A DNA stretch of 5,391 nucleotides from contig JBMUAQ010000110.1 in the NCBI GenBank assembly GCA_049454855.1, positions 1 through 5,391 of the forward strand, read 5' to 3'. The translations under genes were made by a program, and so were the position numbers. The notes under the pieces were generated by a model that did not search any database, was not told where the DNA came from, and saw nothing but the letters and a program-made list of their open reading frames with translations. This document shows, one piece after another, positions 1-5,391 of the stretch (position 1 is the first letter of the stretch; each line of letters begins with the position of its first letter). This DNA is from UBA2093 sp049454855. Lineage in GTDB: Bacteria; Actinomycetota; Acidimicrobiia; Acidimicrobiales; Ilumatobacteraceae.

Positions 1-476
1 ATGACGAAAGTGGGTGTACCCCACACGTGGTGGCTCTGCACGAAGCGCGTGTGCTCGTCCTTGATCACCGAGAGCGGCCGTCCCGACCTGACGTCGGCGA
101 ACGCCTCGTCCGGATCACCGCCGTTGTTCTCCACGAACCGGCGCAGGGTCTGCTCGTCGCGCAGCGTGCCGCCCCCGTTGTGGCGGTGCTCGAATATGCC
201 GTGGTGGAACCCGAGGAACGACGCGGGTTGCCTGTCGCGAAGGGCGACCGCGACCTGCAGCGCGAGAAGGCCGGTGTCATCGTCGGGGCGTTCCCAGATG
301 TCGGTCTGGCCCTCCTCGACGTGTGCCTGCCCGAGACAGAACGGCAGGAACGTGACGTCCCAGTCGGCACCGTCGCGCAGGCCGGTGACGACGTGGTCGT
401 GAACCAGGCGCGCGAACGGGCAGCGGTAGTCGAATGTGAGCCCGAAGGAAACGATGGCGGTCGCGGAGGAGTTCAT
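1..476 (-). CDS. DsbA-like thioredoxin-fold protein, C-terminus cut by window edge
   Basis: Reading from the ATG at 476 gives 158 codons with no stop before the left edge. The N-terminus has a short beta strand followed by FDYRCPFAR (residues 15-23), the active-site position of the DsbA/FrnE/2-hydroxychromene-2-carboxylate isomerase superfamily. Only the first cysteine (Cys19) is present, because the usual CxxC reads CPFA. FLPFCLGQAHVEEG (residues 43-56) and a helical middle follow, and GTPTF (153-157) matches the cis-proline loop that packs on the thioredoxin active site. Family knowledge: such proteins act as thiol oxidoreductases, isomerases or glutathione-type enzymes. With one active-site cysteine, a classical dithiol oxidase is unlikely. 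There is no signal peptide, so it is probably cytoplasmic. The start is not certain: an in-frame GTG at 503 would add nine residues, and neither start has a strong Shine-Dalgarno sequence. The gene is divergent from the exported-protein gene. The fold call is firm; the function is not. Confidence 0.85.
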   Translation of the reverse strand, partial: MNSSATAIVSFGLTFDYRCPFARLVHDHVVTGLRDGADWDVTFLPFCLGQAHVEEGQTDIWERPDDDTGLLALQVAVALRDRQPASFLGFHHGIFEHRHNGGGTLRDEQTLRRFVENNGGDPDEAFADVRSGRPLSVIKDEHTRFVQSHHVWGTPTFV

Positions 477-558
477 GGCCCTGTGGAGAACACGGGGGTT
501 CACCTCGTTATTCCGTCACCCCCCGCACCGATGGCGCCGCCTGTAGGGTCTGGAGCGC
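477..558. promoter_or_regulatory. Divergent intergenic region between the DsbA-like and exported-protein genes
   Basis: This 82-bp spacer separates two genes that point away from each other, so it must carry both promoters unless one lies inside a coding region. On the plus strand, TAGGGT at 544-549 is a possible -10 element, and GGAG at 552-555 lies just ahead of the ATG at 559. A transcript starting about 7 bp past that -10 would have almost no leader. No convincing -35 is visible on either strand. On the minus strand a GGAATAACGAG stretch (506-516) precedes the alternative GTG start. The region call rests on gene orientation; the individual elements are weak. Confidence 0.35.
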
Positions 559-2046
559 ATGGGGAACACTCGACACGGTCGCCGGCGTGCCGTGGCGGCA
601 GCAATGTGTCTGGCGATGCTCGCTCCCGTTGTCTCGCTGTCCTCGCGGGTGTCGGCGGAGCCCCCGGCATCCTGGGAACTCGATCCGGCCACCGGCAGGC
701 CGTTCGACTTCCAGTCGTACCCGCAGCCGGAGGGCTGGCAGAGGAATCCCTCGGGTCCCACGATGTGGGGCTTCTGGCCGGTGTGCACGGGCACCACGCT
801 CGACAACGGCTCGGCCTACACGGGCGGGCGGTCGAACTACTGCCTCAAGTCGCTCTCGGTGCGGCGCACCGGTGACACGGCATGGACGAACATGAGCCCG
901 CAGCTCCCCGGTGCCGCGCCGATGGCCCCGGCATGGAGCGCCGACTGGGCGGCCGACAGCGGCAGGGGCGGACTCGGCGGCAAGCTGGGGCCGAGTGCCC
1001 GCACCGTGGGCGCGTGGTTCGGTCTCGACCTGTGGGACGGCATGAACGAACTGGACGCGACGGTGGAGTACCGGGCCGAGGTGAACATCGGCTCGTACGA
1101 CATGGTGGCGATGCGGTCGATCGGCGCGGGCGGTGCGTACACGCAGTCGAAGAACGCGGCGGGGGAGAACATTCTCACCGTTTCGGCACGACCCGGGGCG
1201 CGCAGCGTGATGATCCCGCCGACCGACGTGTGCACCAACCCGACTGCCAGGGCCACGGCGAGCTACAGGTCTGCATGGTCGGTCACGCTCTTCGACCGCA
1301 AGTTGTTCGCGAAGTACGCACCGTACGAGGGGGCCGTTCTCGAGTCGGATGCATACCCGTCGGCGAGTGATTATTTCCCCACGTTCGACACGACCACCGG
1401 GTCGTTCAGGATCAAGGTGTGCGCACCTCACTACAGGGCGGACGGGTCACTGAACGTGGGTTACTACCGGCTGGTTCTGTCAAGGTCGATGCTCGAGAAG
1501 GCCGGTTACTACCTGGCGGACACGAAGGGAAACCCCCTCACTGACGGCCGCACACTCGACGACGCTTCCAGGGCGGCGGTGGAGAAGAAGGTGTCGGGTG
1601 ACTTCAGCCTCTCGTCGTCGACCCAGTCGGGCATCTCGGGCACGGTGAAGCTCCTCGTCGCCGACGACGGGGCGATCAGCGTGGAGATCACCGCCGAAGT
1701 CAGCTACTCGGCGCCCACCATTGCGCTGACACGGAACGGGCCGGCAATGTGGCGGTCGACAGACAAGCCGGTCAGCGGTGGCTACGTGGCAGTCCGCTAC
1801 CGGACCGCCGCCAGGACGTCCGGAACCATGGTCACCGAGCTCAGGACCACATCGGGCAAGCTCATCGCCCGCACCTCGAAGACGGTGCGGTCAACGTCCG
1901 GAGGCGGAACCAGCATCGACGTGCCGAAGTCGGCGCGTGCGGGCAAGTACGTGCTGAAGGTGTACATCGCGGGCAAGAAGGTGAAGGGCAAGACGAAGGT
2001 CACCCGCATCCAGAGCCTGCCGGTTGCCGTCGCGAAGGGCGGCTAG
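559..2046 (+). CDS. Exported protein of unknown function with signal peptide, four cysteines and a C-terminal Ig-like segment
   Basis: This 495-residue protein has a classical export signal: a basic n-region with RHGRRR (5-10), a hydrophobic core (11-28) and an AxA-type site, VSA then EPP, giving likely cleavage after residue 33. The arginine cluster could also be a weak Tat signal. Cys17 lies in the hydrophobic core without a proper lipobox, so a lipoprotein is unlikely. The mature part begins with a region rich in Trp, Pro and Tyr, and has cysteines at 76, 95, 225 and 288, suited to two disulfides in an oxidising compartment. From about residue 385 to 490, alternating hydrophobic strands and a basic SIDVPKSARAGKYVLKVYIA segment resemble an Ig-like beta-sandwich of the kind ending many actinobacterial surface proteins. 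There are no visible catalytic motifs and no C-terminal sorting signal or membrane anchor. ATG 559 is preceded by GGAG at 552-555, a rather close ribosome site. I do not recognise the family. Its stop overlaps that of the convergent phosphatase gene. Confidence 0.88.
   Translation: MGNTRHGRRRAVAAAMCLAMLAPVVSLSSRVSAEPPASWELDPATGRPFDFQSYPQPEGWQRNPSGPTMWGFWPVCTGTTLDNGSAYTGGRSNYCLKSLSVRRTGDTAWTNMSPQLPGAAPMAPAWSADWAADSGRGGLGGKLGPSARTVGAWFGLDLWDGMNELDATVEYRAEVNIGSYDMVAMRSIGAGGAYTQSKNAAGENILTVSARPGARSVMIPPTDVCTNPTARATASYRSAWSVTLFDRKLFAKYAPYEGAVLESDAYPSASDYFPTFDTTTGSFRIKVCAPHYRADGSLNVGYYRLVLSRSMLEKAGYYLADTKGNPLTDGRTLDDASRAAVEKKVSGDFSLSSSTQSGISGTVKLLVADDGAISVEITAEVSYSAPTIALTRNGPAMWRSTDKPVSGGYVAVRYRTAARTSGTMVTELRTTSGKLIARTSKTVRSTSGGGTSIDVPKSARAGKYVLKVYIAGKKVKGKTKVTRIQSLPVAVAKGG
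2043..2046. other. Shared CTAG forming stop codons of two convergent genes
   Basis: The plus-strand exported-protein gene stops with TAG at 2044-2046. The minus-strand phosphatase gene stops with TAG read from 2045 to 2043. The four bases CTAG are their own reverse complement, so one site ends both frames. It lies inside the perfect 8-bp palindrome GGCTAGCC (2041-2048), and GGGC (2037-2040) can pair with GCCC (2046-2049). No U-rich tract follows on either strand, so this is not a convincing intrinsic terminator. Confidence 0.9.
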
Positions 2047-2582
2047 CCCAGCACGGCACCCGCGGCCGCCCGGGCCACTGCCCCGAGGAGGGCGCCGACG
2101 ACTATGCCGCCGACCACGTCGGACATGTGGTGGATGCGGACCACCACGCGACTCAGCGCGACGGTGGCGCCGACCACCGCGAACAACCACGACACCGGCC
2201 AGCCCGCGAAGCCAGCCAGCACGATCACCGCGAACGTGGCCGACGACGCGTGGCCGCTCGGGAAACTGGACGTGCTCGGCGTGCGCACGTCGAAGCGACC
2301 ATCGCCCGACACCGTGGGCCGCTCACGCCGGAACATCCTCTTCACACCCTGGTTGACGACCAGGCTCTCGACGCCGAGCGCACACGACAGGAACACCGCC
2401 TCGCGCAGCCGCTCAAGTGAACCGACCGCGCGCAGCAGACCGAGTGCATGCCACACGACACTGAAGTCGCCCACCCTGCTCGCCGCACCGAACACCGCGA
2501 CCGTCGCCCTGTTGTTGCGCAGCGGCTCGAGTGCAATGTCTGCGGCTCCGTCGAGACGGGAGACGTGCCCCGGTGTGCTCAT
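2043..2582 (-). CDS. PAP2-family integral membrane phosphatase
   Basis: The 179-residue product has all three signature motifs of the PAP2 / haloperoxidase-like acid phosphatase superfamily. These are KRMFRRERP (81-89, the KX6RP motif), SFPSGH (106-111) and SRVVVRIHHMSD (144-155, the SRX5HX3D motif). By family knowledge the motif-3 histidine, here His151, forms the phospho-intermediate and the motif-2 histidine, here His111, is the acid. Hydrophobic stretches at about 26-53, 60-80, 112-127, 130-148 and 153-173 indicate four or five membrane passes. At 179 residues it is on the short side for this family. Likely substrates are lipid phosphates such as phosphatidic acid or polyprenyl diphosphate; the sequence does not say which. 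The ATG at 2582 overlaps the hydrolase TGA as ATGA and has no purine-rich ribosome site (CCTGCCCCG precedes it), so translation probably depends on coupling to the upstream gene. The open frame continues upstream to 3224, but that part is opposite-phase hydrolase sequence and not protein-like. Confidence 0.92.
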   Translation of the reverse strand: MSTPGHVSRLDGAADIALEPLRNNRATVAVFGAASRVGDFSVVWHALGLLRAVGSLERLREAVFLSCALGVESLVVNQGVKRMFRRERPTVSGDGRFDVRTPSTSSFPSGHASSATFAVIVLAGFAGWPVSWLFAVVGATVALSRVVVRIHHMSDVVGGIVVGALLGAVARAAAGAVLG

Positions 2583-3460
2583 CGGGGCAGGCCGGCGACC
2601 GTGCGCTGCACGAAGGTCGCGATGGTCTCCGGGTGCTCGAGCGGACCGAAGTGGCCCATCTCGTCCCACTGGACGTACTTCGCGTCCGGCAGACGCTCTG
2701 CCACGGCCGCCGCGAAGCTCGATGGTTGGTACGGCGCCGGCGCCCCGGCCATCACCCACGTCGGCGTGGCGACATCGGGCAGCCGCTCGAACATGCCGGA
2801 CGTCGCACCGGTCTCGTACGTGCGGGCCTCGTGCTCGGGGAGACACTTGAGCGTCACGCCGCCGCCGGGCAACGGTGCGAAACCGTGACGCACGTACGCC
2901 TCGCGCGCTCCGGGATGGAACGAGCTCATCGGAGGCTTGGCAGTGAAGTTCTCGAGCGCCTCGTCGAAGGACGCGAACCCCGACCTTCGCTTCCGCGCGC
3001 CCGCCGGGAGCGGACTCGCAGGGCGGGGGCCGTCGTCGACGGGCGGCGGGAAGACGATCGGCTCGAACACGAACAGTGCGCGGAACAGCCGTGGCTCGCG
3101 CAGCGCCGCCATGAGAAGCGACGCCCCGCCCATGGAGTGGCCGACTCCCACCACCGGCGCACCGTCGCACGCGGCCGACAGATGACGGGCGGCGGCGAGT
3201 GCATCGTCCCCGTAGGGCAGCCACTCGACCGTCACGGGGTCGATGTTCGTGGAGTCCCCGTAGCCACGGTGGTCGAGACCCATGCAGCGGTGCGAACGGG
3301 AGAGCACGGCCGCCATCGGTTCGAAGCAGTGGGCGTGGAAACCGGTGGCATGTGACAGCAGCACCGGGGATCCCTCGCCGCCGAAGTCGTGCACGGCGAT
3401 GGTGAGACCGTCGGCGGAGGGGATGAGCGTGGCGTCGTTGCAGGCGATGTGGCCGATCAA
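2579..3460 (-). CDS. Alpha/beta-hydrolase-fold enzyme, probable TTG start
   Basis: The product is 293 residues from TTG. An N-terminal strand pair (TIAVHDFGGEG, 20-30) leads to the oxyanion-loop segment LLSHATGFHAH (34-44). DHRGYGDS (63-70) is typical of this fold, followed by the nucleophile elbow GVGHSMGG (105-112) with Ser109. The catalytic histidine is probably His270 in DEMGHFGP. The usual acid after the second-last strand is missing: VMAGAPAPYQP (237-246) has no Asp where GxxD is normal. Glu133 in FVFEPIVF, just after the sixth strand, could replace it, as in haloalkane dehalogenases of the LinB type. The nucleophile is Ser, so an esterase, lipase or C-C hydrolase is more likely than a dehalogenase. 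No ATG or GTG lies in frame near the homologous N-terminus. TTG 3460 follows the dehydrogenase stop by 13 bp, with GGGG about six bases ahead of it, so it is the best start. The protein has no signal peptide. The substrate is unknown. Confidence 0.88.
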   Translation of the reverse strand: MIGHIACNDATLIPSADGLTIAVHDFGGEGSPVLLSHATGFHAHCFEPMAAVLSRSHRCMGLDHRGYGDSTNIDPVTVEWLPYGDDALAAARHLSAACDGAPVVGVGHSMGGASLLMAALREPRLFRALFVFEPIVFPPPVDDGPRPASPLPAGARKRRSGFASFDEALENFTAKPPMSSFHPGAREAYVRHGFAPLPGGGVTLKCLPEHEARTYETGATSGMFERLPDVATPTWVMAGAPAPYQPSSFAAAVAERLPDAKYVQWDEMGHFGPLEHPETIATFVQRTVAGLPR

Positions 3461-3473
3461 CCCTGGCCCCGTC

Positions 3474-4601
3474 TCACTTCGGTTCCCTCGGCAGGCCGAG
3501 GAGCCGCTCGCCGATGATGTTGCGCTGCACCTGGCTCGAGCCGCCCGCGATACGGCCGCCCGGTGCCGCGAGCATCCCCGACGCATCCGCGCCGTCCAGC
3601 ATCGCGGCGGCACCGGCGATGTCGCCGCGCAGCATCGCAACCTCGAACATCATCTCGGTGATGCCCAGCTTCATCAGCGACGATGCAGTGGACGCGACCG
3701 GTCCCTGCGTGCGGGCCATCGCCTTGAACGCGATGCCACGGGAGAGCTGGCGGGCGAGATGCTGCCTTCCGACGGCATCGAGGCCGGCACCTCGACCGAG
3801 TTCGGCCATCGACTCGATCCTCCGCTCGAGGCCGATGATGCTCGCGCCGATGTGGCCGCGCTCGTTGGTGAGCACCGCCATCGCGACCCCCCAGCCCCCG
3901 TGGAGCGGGCCGATCAGGCTGTCGGCGGGGATCTCGGCATCGGTGAAGAACACCTCGTCGAACTCGGCCTCGCCGGTCATCTGTCGCAGCGGCCGCGCCT
4001 CGATGCCCGGGGCGTCCATCGGGCAGAGGAAGAACGAGATGCCCTCGTGCTTCGGGCCGTCCTGCTTCGTGCGCGCCATGAGGATGCCCCAGTTGCTCGC
4101 GCGTCCGCCGCTGCACCACACCTTCTGCCCGTTCACGATCCAGCGGTCGCCGTCGCGTTCGGCACGGGTCGCGAGCGAGGCGAGGTCGCTGCCGGCACCC
4201 GGTTCGCTGAACAACTGGCACCACACCTGTTCGGCCGAGAGGGTGGCGCGCAGGTGCCGTGCCTTCTGCTCATCGTCGCCGAATGCCATCACCGCACCAC
4301 CGGCCAGCACGAGCCCCACCATGTTCAGCACCGGCGGCACCGCGGCCCTCGCACATTCCTCCACCCACACGGCGTGGTGTGCGGGGCTGAGACCGCGGCC
4401 ACCGTGCTCGACGGGCCAGTGGAGACCGGCGAACCCCGCCCCGTGGATGCGTCGTTGCCATTCGGCGCCGGCGGCGATGAGGTCGGGCGGGCAGATCGCG
4501 CCGTAGTCGCGAGGCGCGTGACGCTTGTTGGCCGCGAGCCATCCAGAAACCTGGTCCCTGAACGATGCGAGGTCGTCCCCGTCCGTGAGTGCGGTCTCCA
4601 T
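3474..4601 (-). CDS. Acyl-CoA dehydrogenase, first gene of the minus-strand operon
   Basis: This is a complete 375-residue FAD-dependent acyl-CoA dehydrogenase, which introduces the alpha-beta double bond in acyl-CoA beta-oxidation. The N-terminal helical domain (about 8-125) carries GFAGLHWPVEHGGRG (56-70). The central beta domain has the FAD/substrate motif CQLFSEPGAGSD (128-139), VNGQKVWCSGG (156-166) and CPMDAPGIE (193-201). The C-terminal helical domain ends with GGSSQVQRNIIGERLLGLPR (353-372), the family's flavin-binding C-terminal signature. The medium-chain enzyme has its catalytic Glu within a YEG motif; here that position is Gly353. Glu247 in TNERGH, on the helix that carries the base in isovaleryl- and long-chain enzymes, is the likely substitute (inference). 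ATG 4601 has only AGG directly before it, so the leader is poor. The hydrolase gene starts 13 bp downstream, which points to one transcript. The chain-length or sterol specificity cannot be read. Confidence 0.94.
   Translation of the reverse strand: METALTDGDDLASFRDQVSGWLAANKRHAPRDYGAICPPDLIAAGAEWQRRIHGAGFAGLHWPVEHGGRGLSPAHHAVWVEECARAAVPPVLNMVGLVLAGGAVMAFGDDEQKARHLRATLSAEQVWCQLFSEPGAGSDLASLATRAERDGDRWIVNGQKVWCSGGRASNWGILMARTKQDGPKHEGISFFLCPMDAPGIEARPLRQMTGEAEFDEVFFTDAEIPADSLIGPLHGGWGVAMAVLTNERGHIGASIIGLERRIESMAELGRGAGLDAVGRQHLARQLSRGIAFKAMARTQGPVASTASSLMKLGITEMMFEVAMLRGDIAGAAAMLDGADASGMLAAPGGRIAGGSSQVQRNIIGERLLGLPREPK
4146..4223 (-). repeat. Inverted repeat arm A, inside the first acyl-CoA dehydrogenase
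   Basis: On the minus strand these 78 bases code for residues from WCQLFSEP to RAERDGD (127-152). They match 4952-5029 on the plus strand with only two mismatches, both synonymous (TTG/CTG and GAA/GAG). The 57 bases at 4146-4202 are identical to 4973-5029. Identity drops sharply at both ends. The repeat is part of two paralogous coding regions and not a separate mobile element. Confidence 0.9.
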
Positions 4602-4639
4602 CCTGTGAGACGGTAGCCGGGGGTCAATAACGTGACGTC
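4602..4639. promoter_or_regulatory. 38-bp divergent spacer between the two acyl-CoA dehydrogenase genes
   Basis: The two start codons face away from each other with only 38 bp between them, too little for two ordinary non-overlapping promoters with leaders. On the plus strand CAATAA (4625-4630) could serve as a -10 and would place the transcript start almost at the ATG of 4640, meaning a leaderless mRNA. The 8-bp palindrome TGACGTCA (4633-4640) touches that start codon and could be an operator half or core. Neither gene has a well-spaced Shine-Dalgarno sequence. The promoter role is inferred from gene layout; individual elements are tentative. Confidence 0.4.
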
Positions 4640-5391
4640 ATGGAGGACCTGCTGCCCGGCGACGACGACCCGCGCAGGGCCTCGGTGCGCTCGTGGATCG
4701 CCGCGCATCCCGACCCCACTCCGCGCCAGCTCGCCGAGGCCGGCTGGGTGGCACCCCACTGGCCCGAACCGTGGGGGCTCGGCGCCGACCCGCTCCACCA
4801 ACTGGTGATCGACGATGAGTTCGCGCGTGCGGGCATCAAGCGCCCCTCCAACCAGATCGGCATCGGATGGGCCGCGCCGACGATCATCCACGCCGGCACC
4901 GAGGAACAGAAACAGAGGTACGTGCTGCCCGCACTGGCGGGTGAGGAGGTCTGGTGCCAGCTGTTCAGCGAGCCGGGTGCCGGCAGCGACCTCGCCTCGC
5001 TCGCGACCCGTGCCGAACGCGACGGCGACGACTGGGTGGTCAACGGCCAGAAGATCTGGACGACCGGCGCCCACTACTCCCGCTTCGGCATCCTCATCGC
5101 GCGCACCGACCCCGCCGCCCCCAAGCACCGCGGCATCACGTACTTCATCTGCCCGATGGACGCACCCGGGATCGAGGTGAGGACCATCCGAAACATCGCA
5201 GGGGCAGACAGTTTCAACGAGGTCTTCTTCACCGACGTGCGCATCCCGAACGCGAACGTGGTGGGGGAGCCGAACGACGGGTGGCGCCTCGCCAAGGTCA
5301 CGCTCGGCAACGAACGTGTGTCGCTGTCGTCGGCGGGCGTGCTGTGGGGTGCAGGTCCGACGGCACTCGACATCATCGGGGAGGCACGCGG
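4640..5391 (+). CDS. Second acyl-CoA dehydrogenase, C-terminus cut by window edge
   Basis: The frame gives 250 codons and stays open to the right edge. It carries the same central-domain motifs as its divergent neighbour: CQLFSEPGAGSD (106-117), VNGQKIWTTGAHYSRFG (134-150), CPMDAPGIE (171-179) and FNEVFFTDVRIP (192-203). The N-terminal helical domain is shorter, with GWVAPHWPEPWGLG (35-48) and GTEEQKQRYVLPALAGEE (86-103). Glu225 in GNERVS aligns with the proposed base of the neighbour. The C-terminal helical domain and its flavin-binding signature lie outside the window, so completeness cannot be judged. An in-frame TAA at 4628-4630 makes ATG 4640 the only reasonable start. No ribosome site precedes it, which fits leaderless translation. 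Family role: oxidation of an acyl-CoA thioester with FAD, electrons passing to an electron-transfer flavoprotein. It may be an independent paralogue or the partner of a mixed dehydrogenase such as actinobacterial sterol-side-chain enzymes; that is inference. Confidence 0.93.
   Translation, partial: MEDLLPGDDDPRRASVRSWIAAHPDPTPRQLAEAGWVAPHWPEPWGLGADPLHQLVIDDEFARAGIKRPSNQIGIGWAAPTIIHAGTEEQKQRYVLPALAGEEVWCQLFSEPGAGSDLASLATRAERDGDDWVVNGQKIWTTGAHYSRFGILIARTDPAAPKHRGITYFICPMDAPGIEVRTIRNIAGADSFNEVFFTDVRIPNANVVGEPNDGWRLAKVTLGNERVSLSSAGVLWGAGPTALDIIGEAR
4952..5029 (+). repeat. Inverted repeat arm B, inside the second acyl-CoA dehydrogenase
   Basis: This arm codes for residues 105-130 of the second dehydrogenase and matches arm A (4146-4223, opposite strand) at 76 of 78 positions. 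Every codon in the last 57 bases is the same in both genes, including the less common CGT for arginine. Just outside, the paralogues differ in both codons and residues (for example GDDW against GDRW, then VVNG against IVNG). Confidence 0.9.

Noticed and set aside
27..875. A 282-codon plus-strand open frame over the DsbA-like gene and into the exported-protein gene
   Set aside because: It is antisense to the DsbA-like gene and out of frame with the exported-protein gene; no domain or ribosome site supports it.
508..1431. A 307-codon minus-strand open frame opposite the exported-protein gene
   Set aside because: Its composition is Arg/His/Pro-rich with no motif, while the plus-strand frame has a signal peptide and normal protein composition.
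2037..2080. Intrinsic terminator at the convergent gene ends
   Set aside because: Short GC palindromes are present, but the stem is only four pairs and no T-run follows on either strand.
2583..3224. N-terminal extension of the PAP2 gene to an upstream ATG at 3224
   Set aside because: The extension is Arg-rich and opposite in character to a membrane protein, overlaps the hydrolase in another frame, and the PAP2 homology starts after the ATG at 2582.
3461..3640. Hydrolase start at the upstream ATG at 3640
   Set aside because: The extra 60 residues overlap the dehydrogenase 3' end in another frame, are Arg/Ala/Ser/Cys-rich and lack any alpha/beta-hydrolase features.
3282..4616. A 444-codon plus-strand open frame spanning the whole first acyl-CoA dehydrogenase gene
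   Set aside because: It is exactly antisense to a gene with clear family motifs, its translation is Arg/His/Ala-rich without any domain, and GC-rich third positions produce such frames routinely.
4325..5128. A 267-codon minus-strand open frame crossing both dehydrogenase genes
   Set aside because: It is a shadow frame. Part of its translation resembles the antisense frame at 3282-4616 only because both are read through the inverted-repeat block.

Overview
The window is GC-rich, with strong G/C preference at third codon positions and long spurious open frames opposite the real genes. This base composition, densely packed genes, a TTG start, weak Shine-Dalgarno sequences and two acyl-CoA dehydrogenase genes side by side suggest a chromosomal segment of a high-GC actinobacterium. 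The actinobacterial-type DsbA-like protein and paralogous acyl-CoA dehydrogenases fit Acidimicrobiia or a related lineage, but that placement is inference. I see no tRNA, rRNA, CRISPR array, transposase or phage gene.

Left part (1-2046). A DsbA-like thioredoxin-fold protein is encoded on the minus strand and loses its C-terminus at the left edge. An 82-bp divergent spacer separates it from a plus-strand gene for a 495-residue exported protein. That protein has an N-terminal signal peptide, four cysteines in the mature part and a C-terminal segment that looks like an Ig-type beta-sandwich. I do not recognise its family.

Middle part (2043-4601, minus strand). Three genes form a tight operon read from right to left. 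They encode an acyl-CoA dehydrogenase, then 13 bp later an alpha/beta hydrolase that probably starts at TTG, then a small PAP2-type membrane phosphatase whose ATG overlaps the hydrolase stop as ATGA. The operon ends by sharing a CTAG with the convergent exported-protein gene, so each strand reads its own TAG stop from the same four bases.

Right part (4640-5391). A second acyl-CoA dehydrogenase gene starts only 38 bp from the first, on the opposite strand, and runs off the right edge. The two paralogues share a 78-bp block with only two mismatches, including 57 identical bases, while the sequence on both sides has diverged. This forms an inverted repeat across the divergent promoter.

Functionally, the operon and the divergent dehydrogenase suggest acyl-CoA oxidation (fatty acid, sterol side chain or similar) coupled to an ester- or acyl-group hydrolase and a lipid-phosphate-type phosphatase. 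The substrate cannot be read from the sequence. No complete new system is evident. The most notable points are the near-identical inverted block in the two dehydrogenases, the compact overlapping gene ends, and the unrecognised exported protein.
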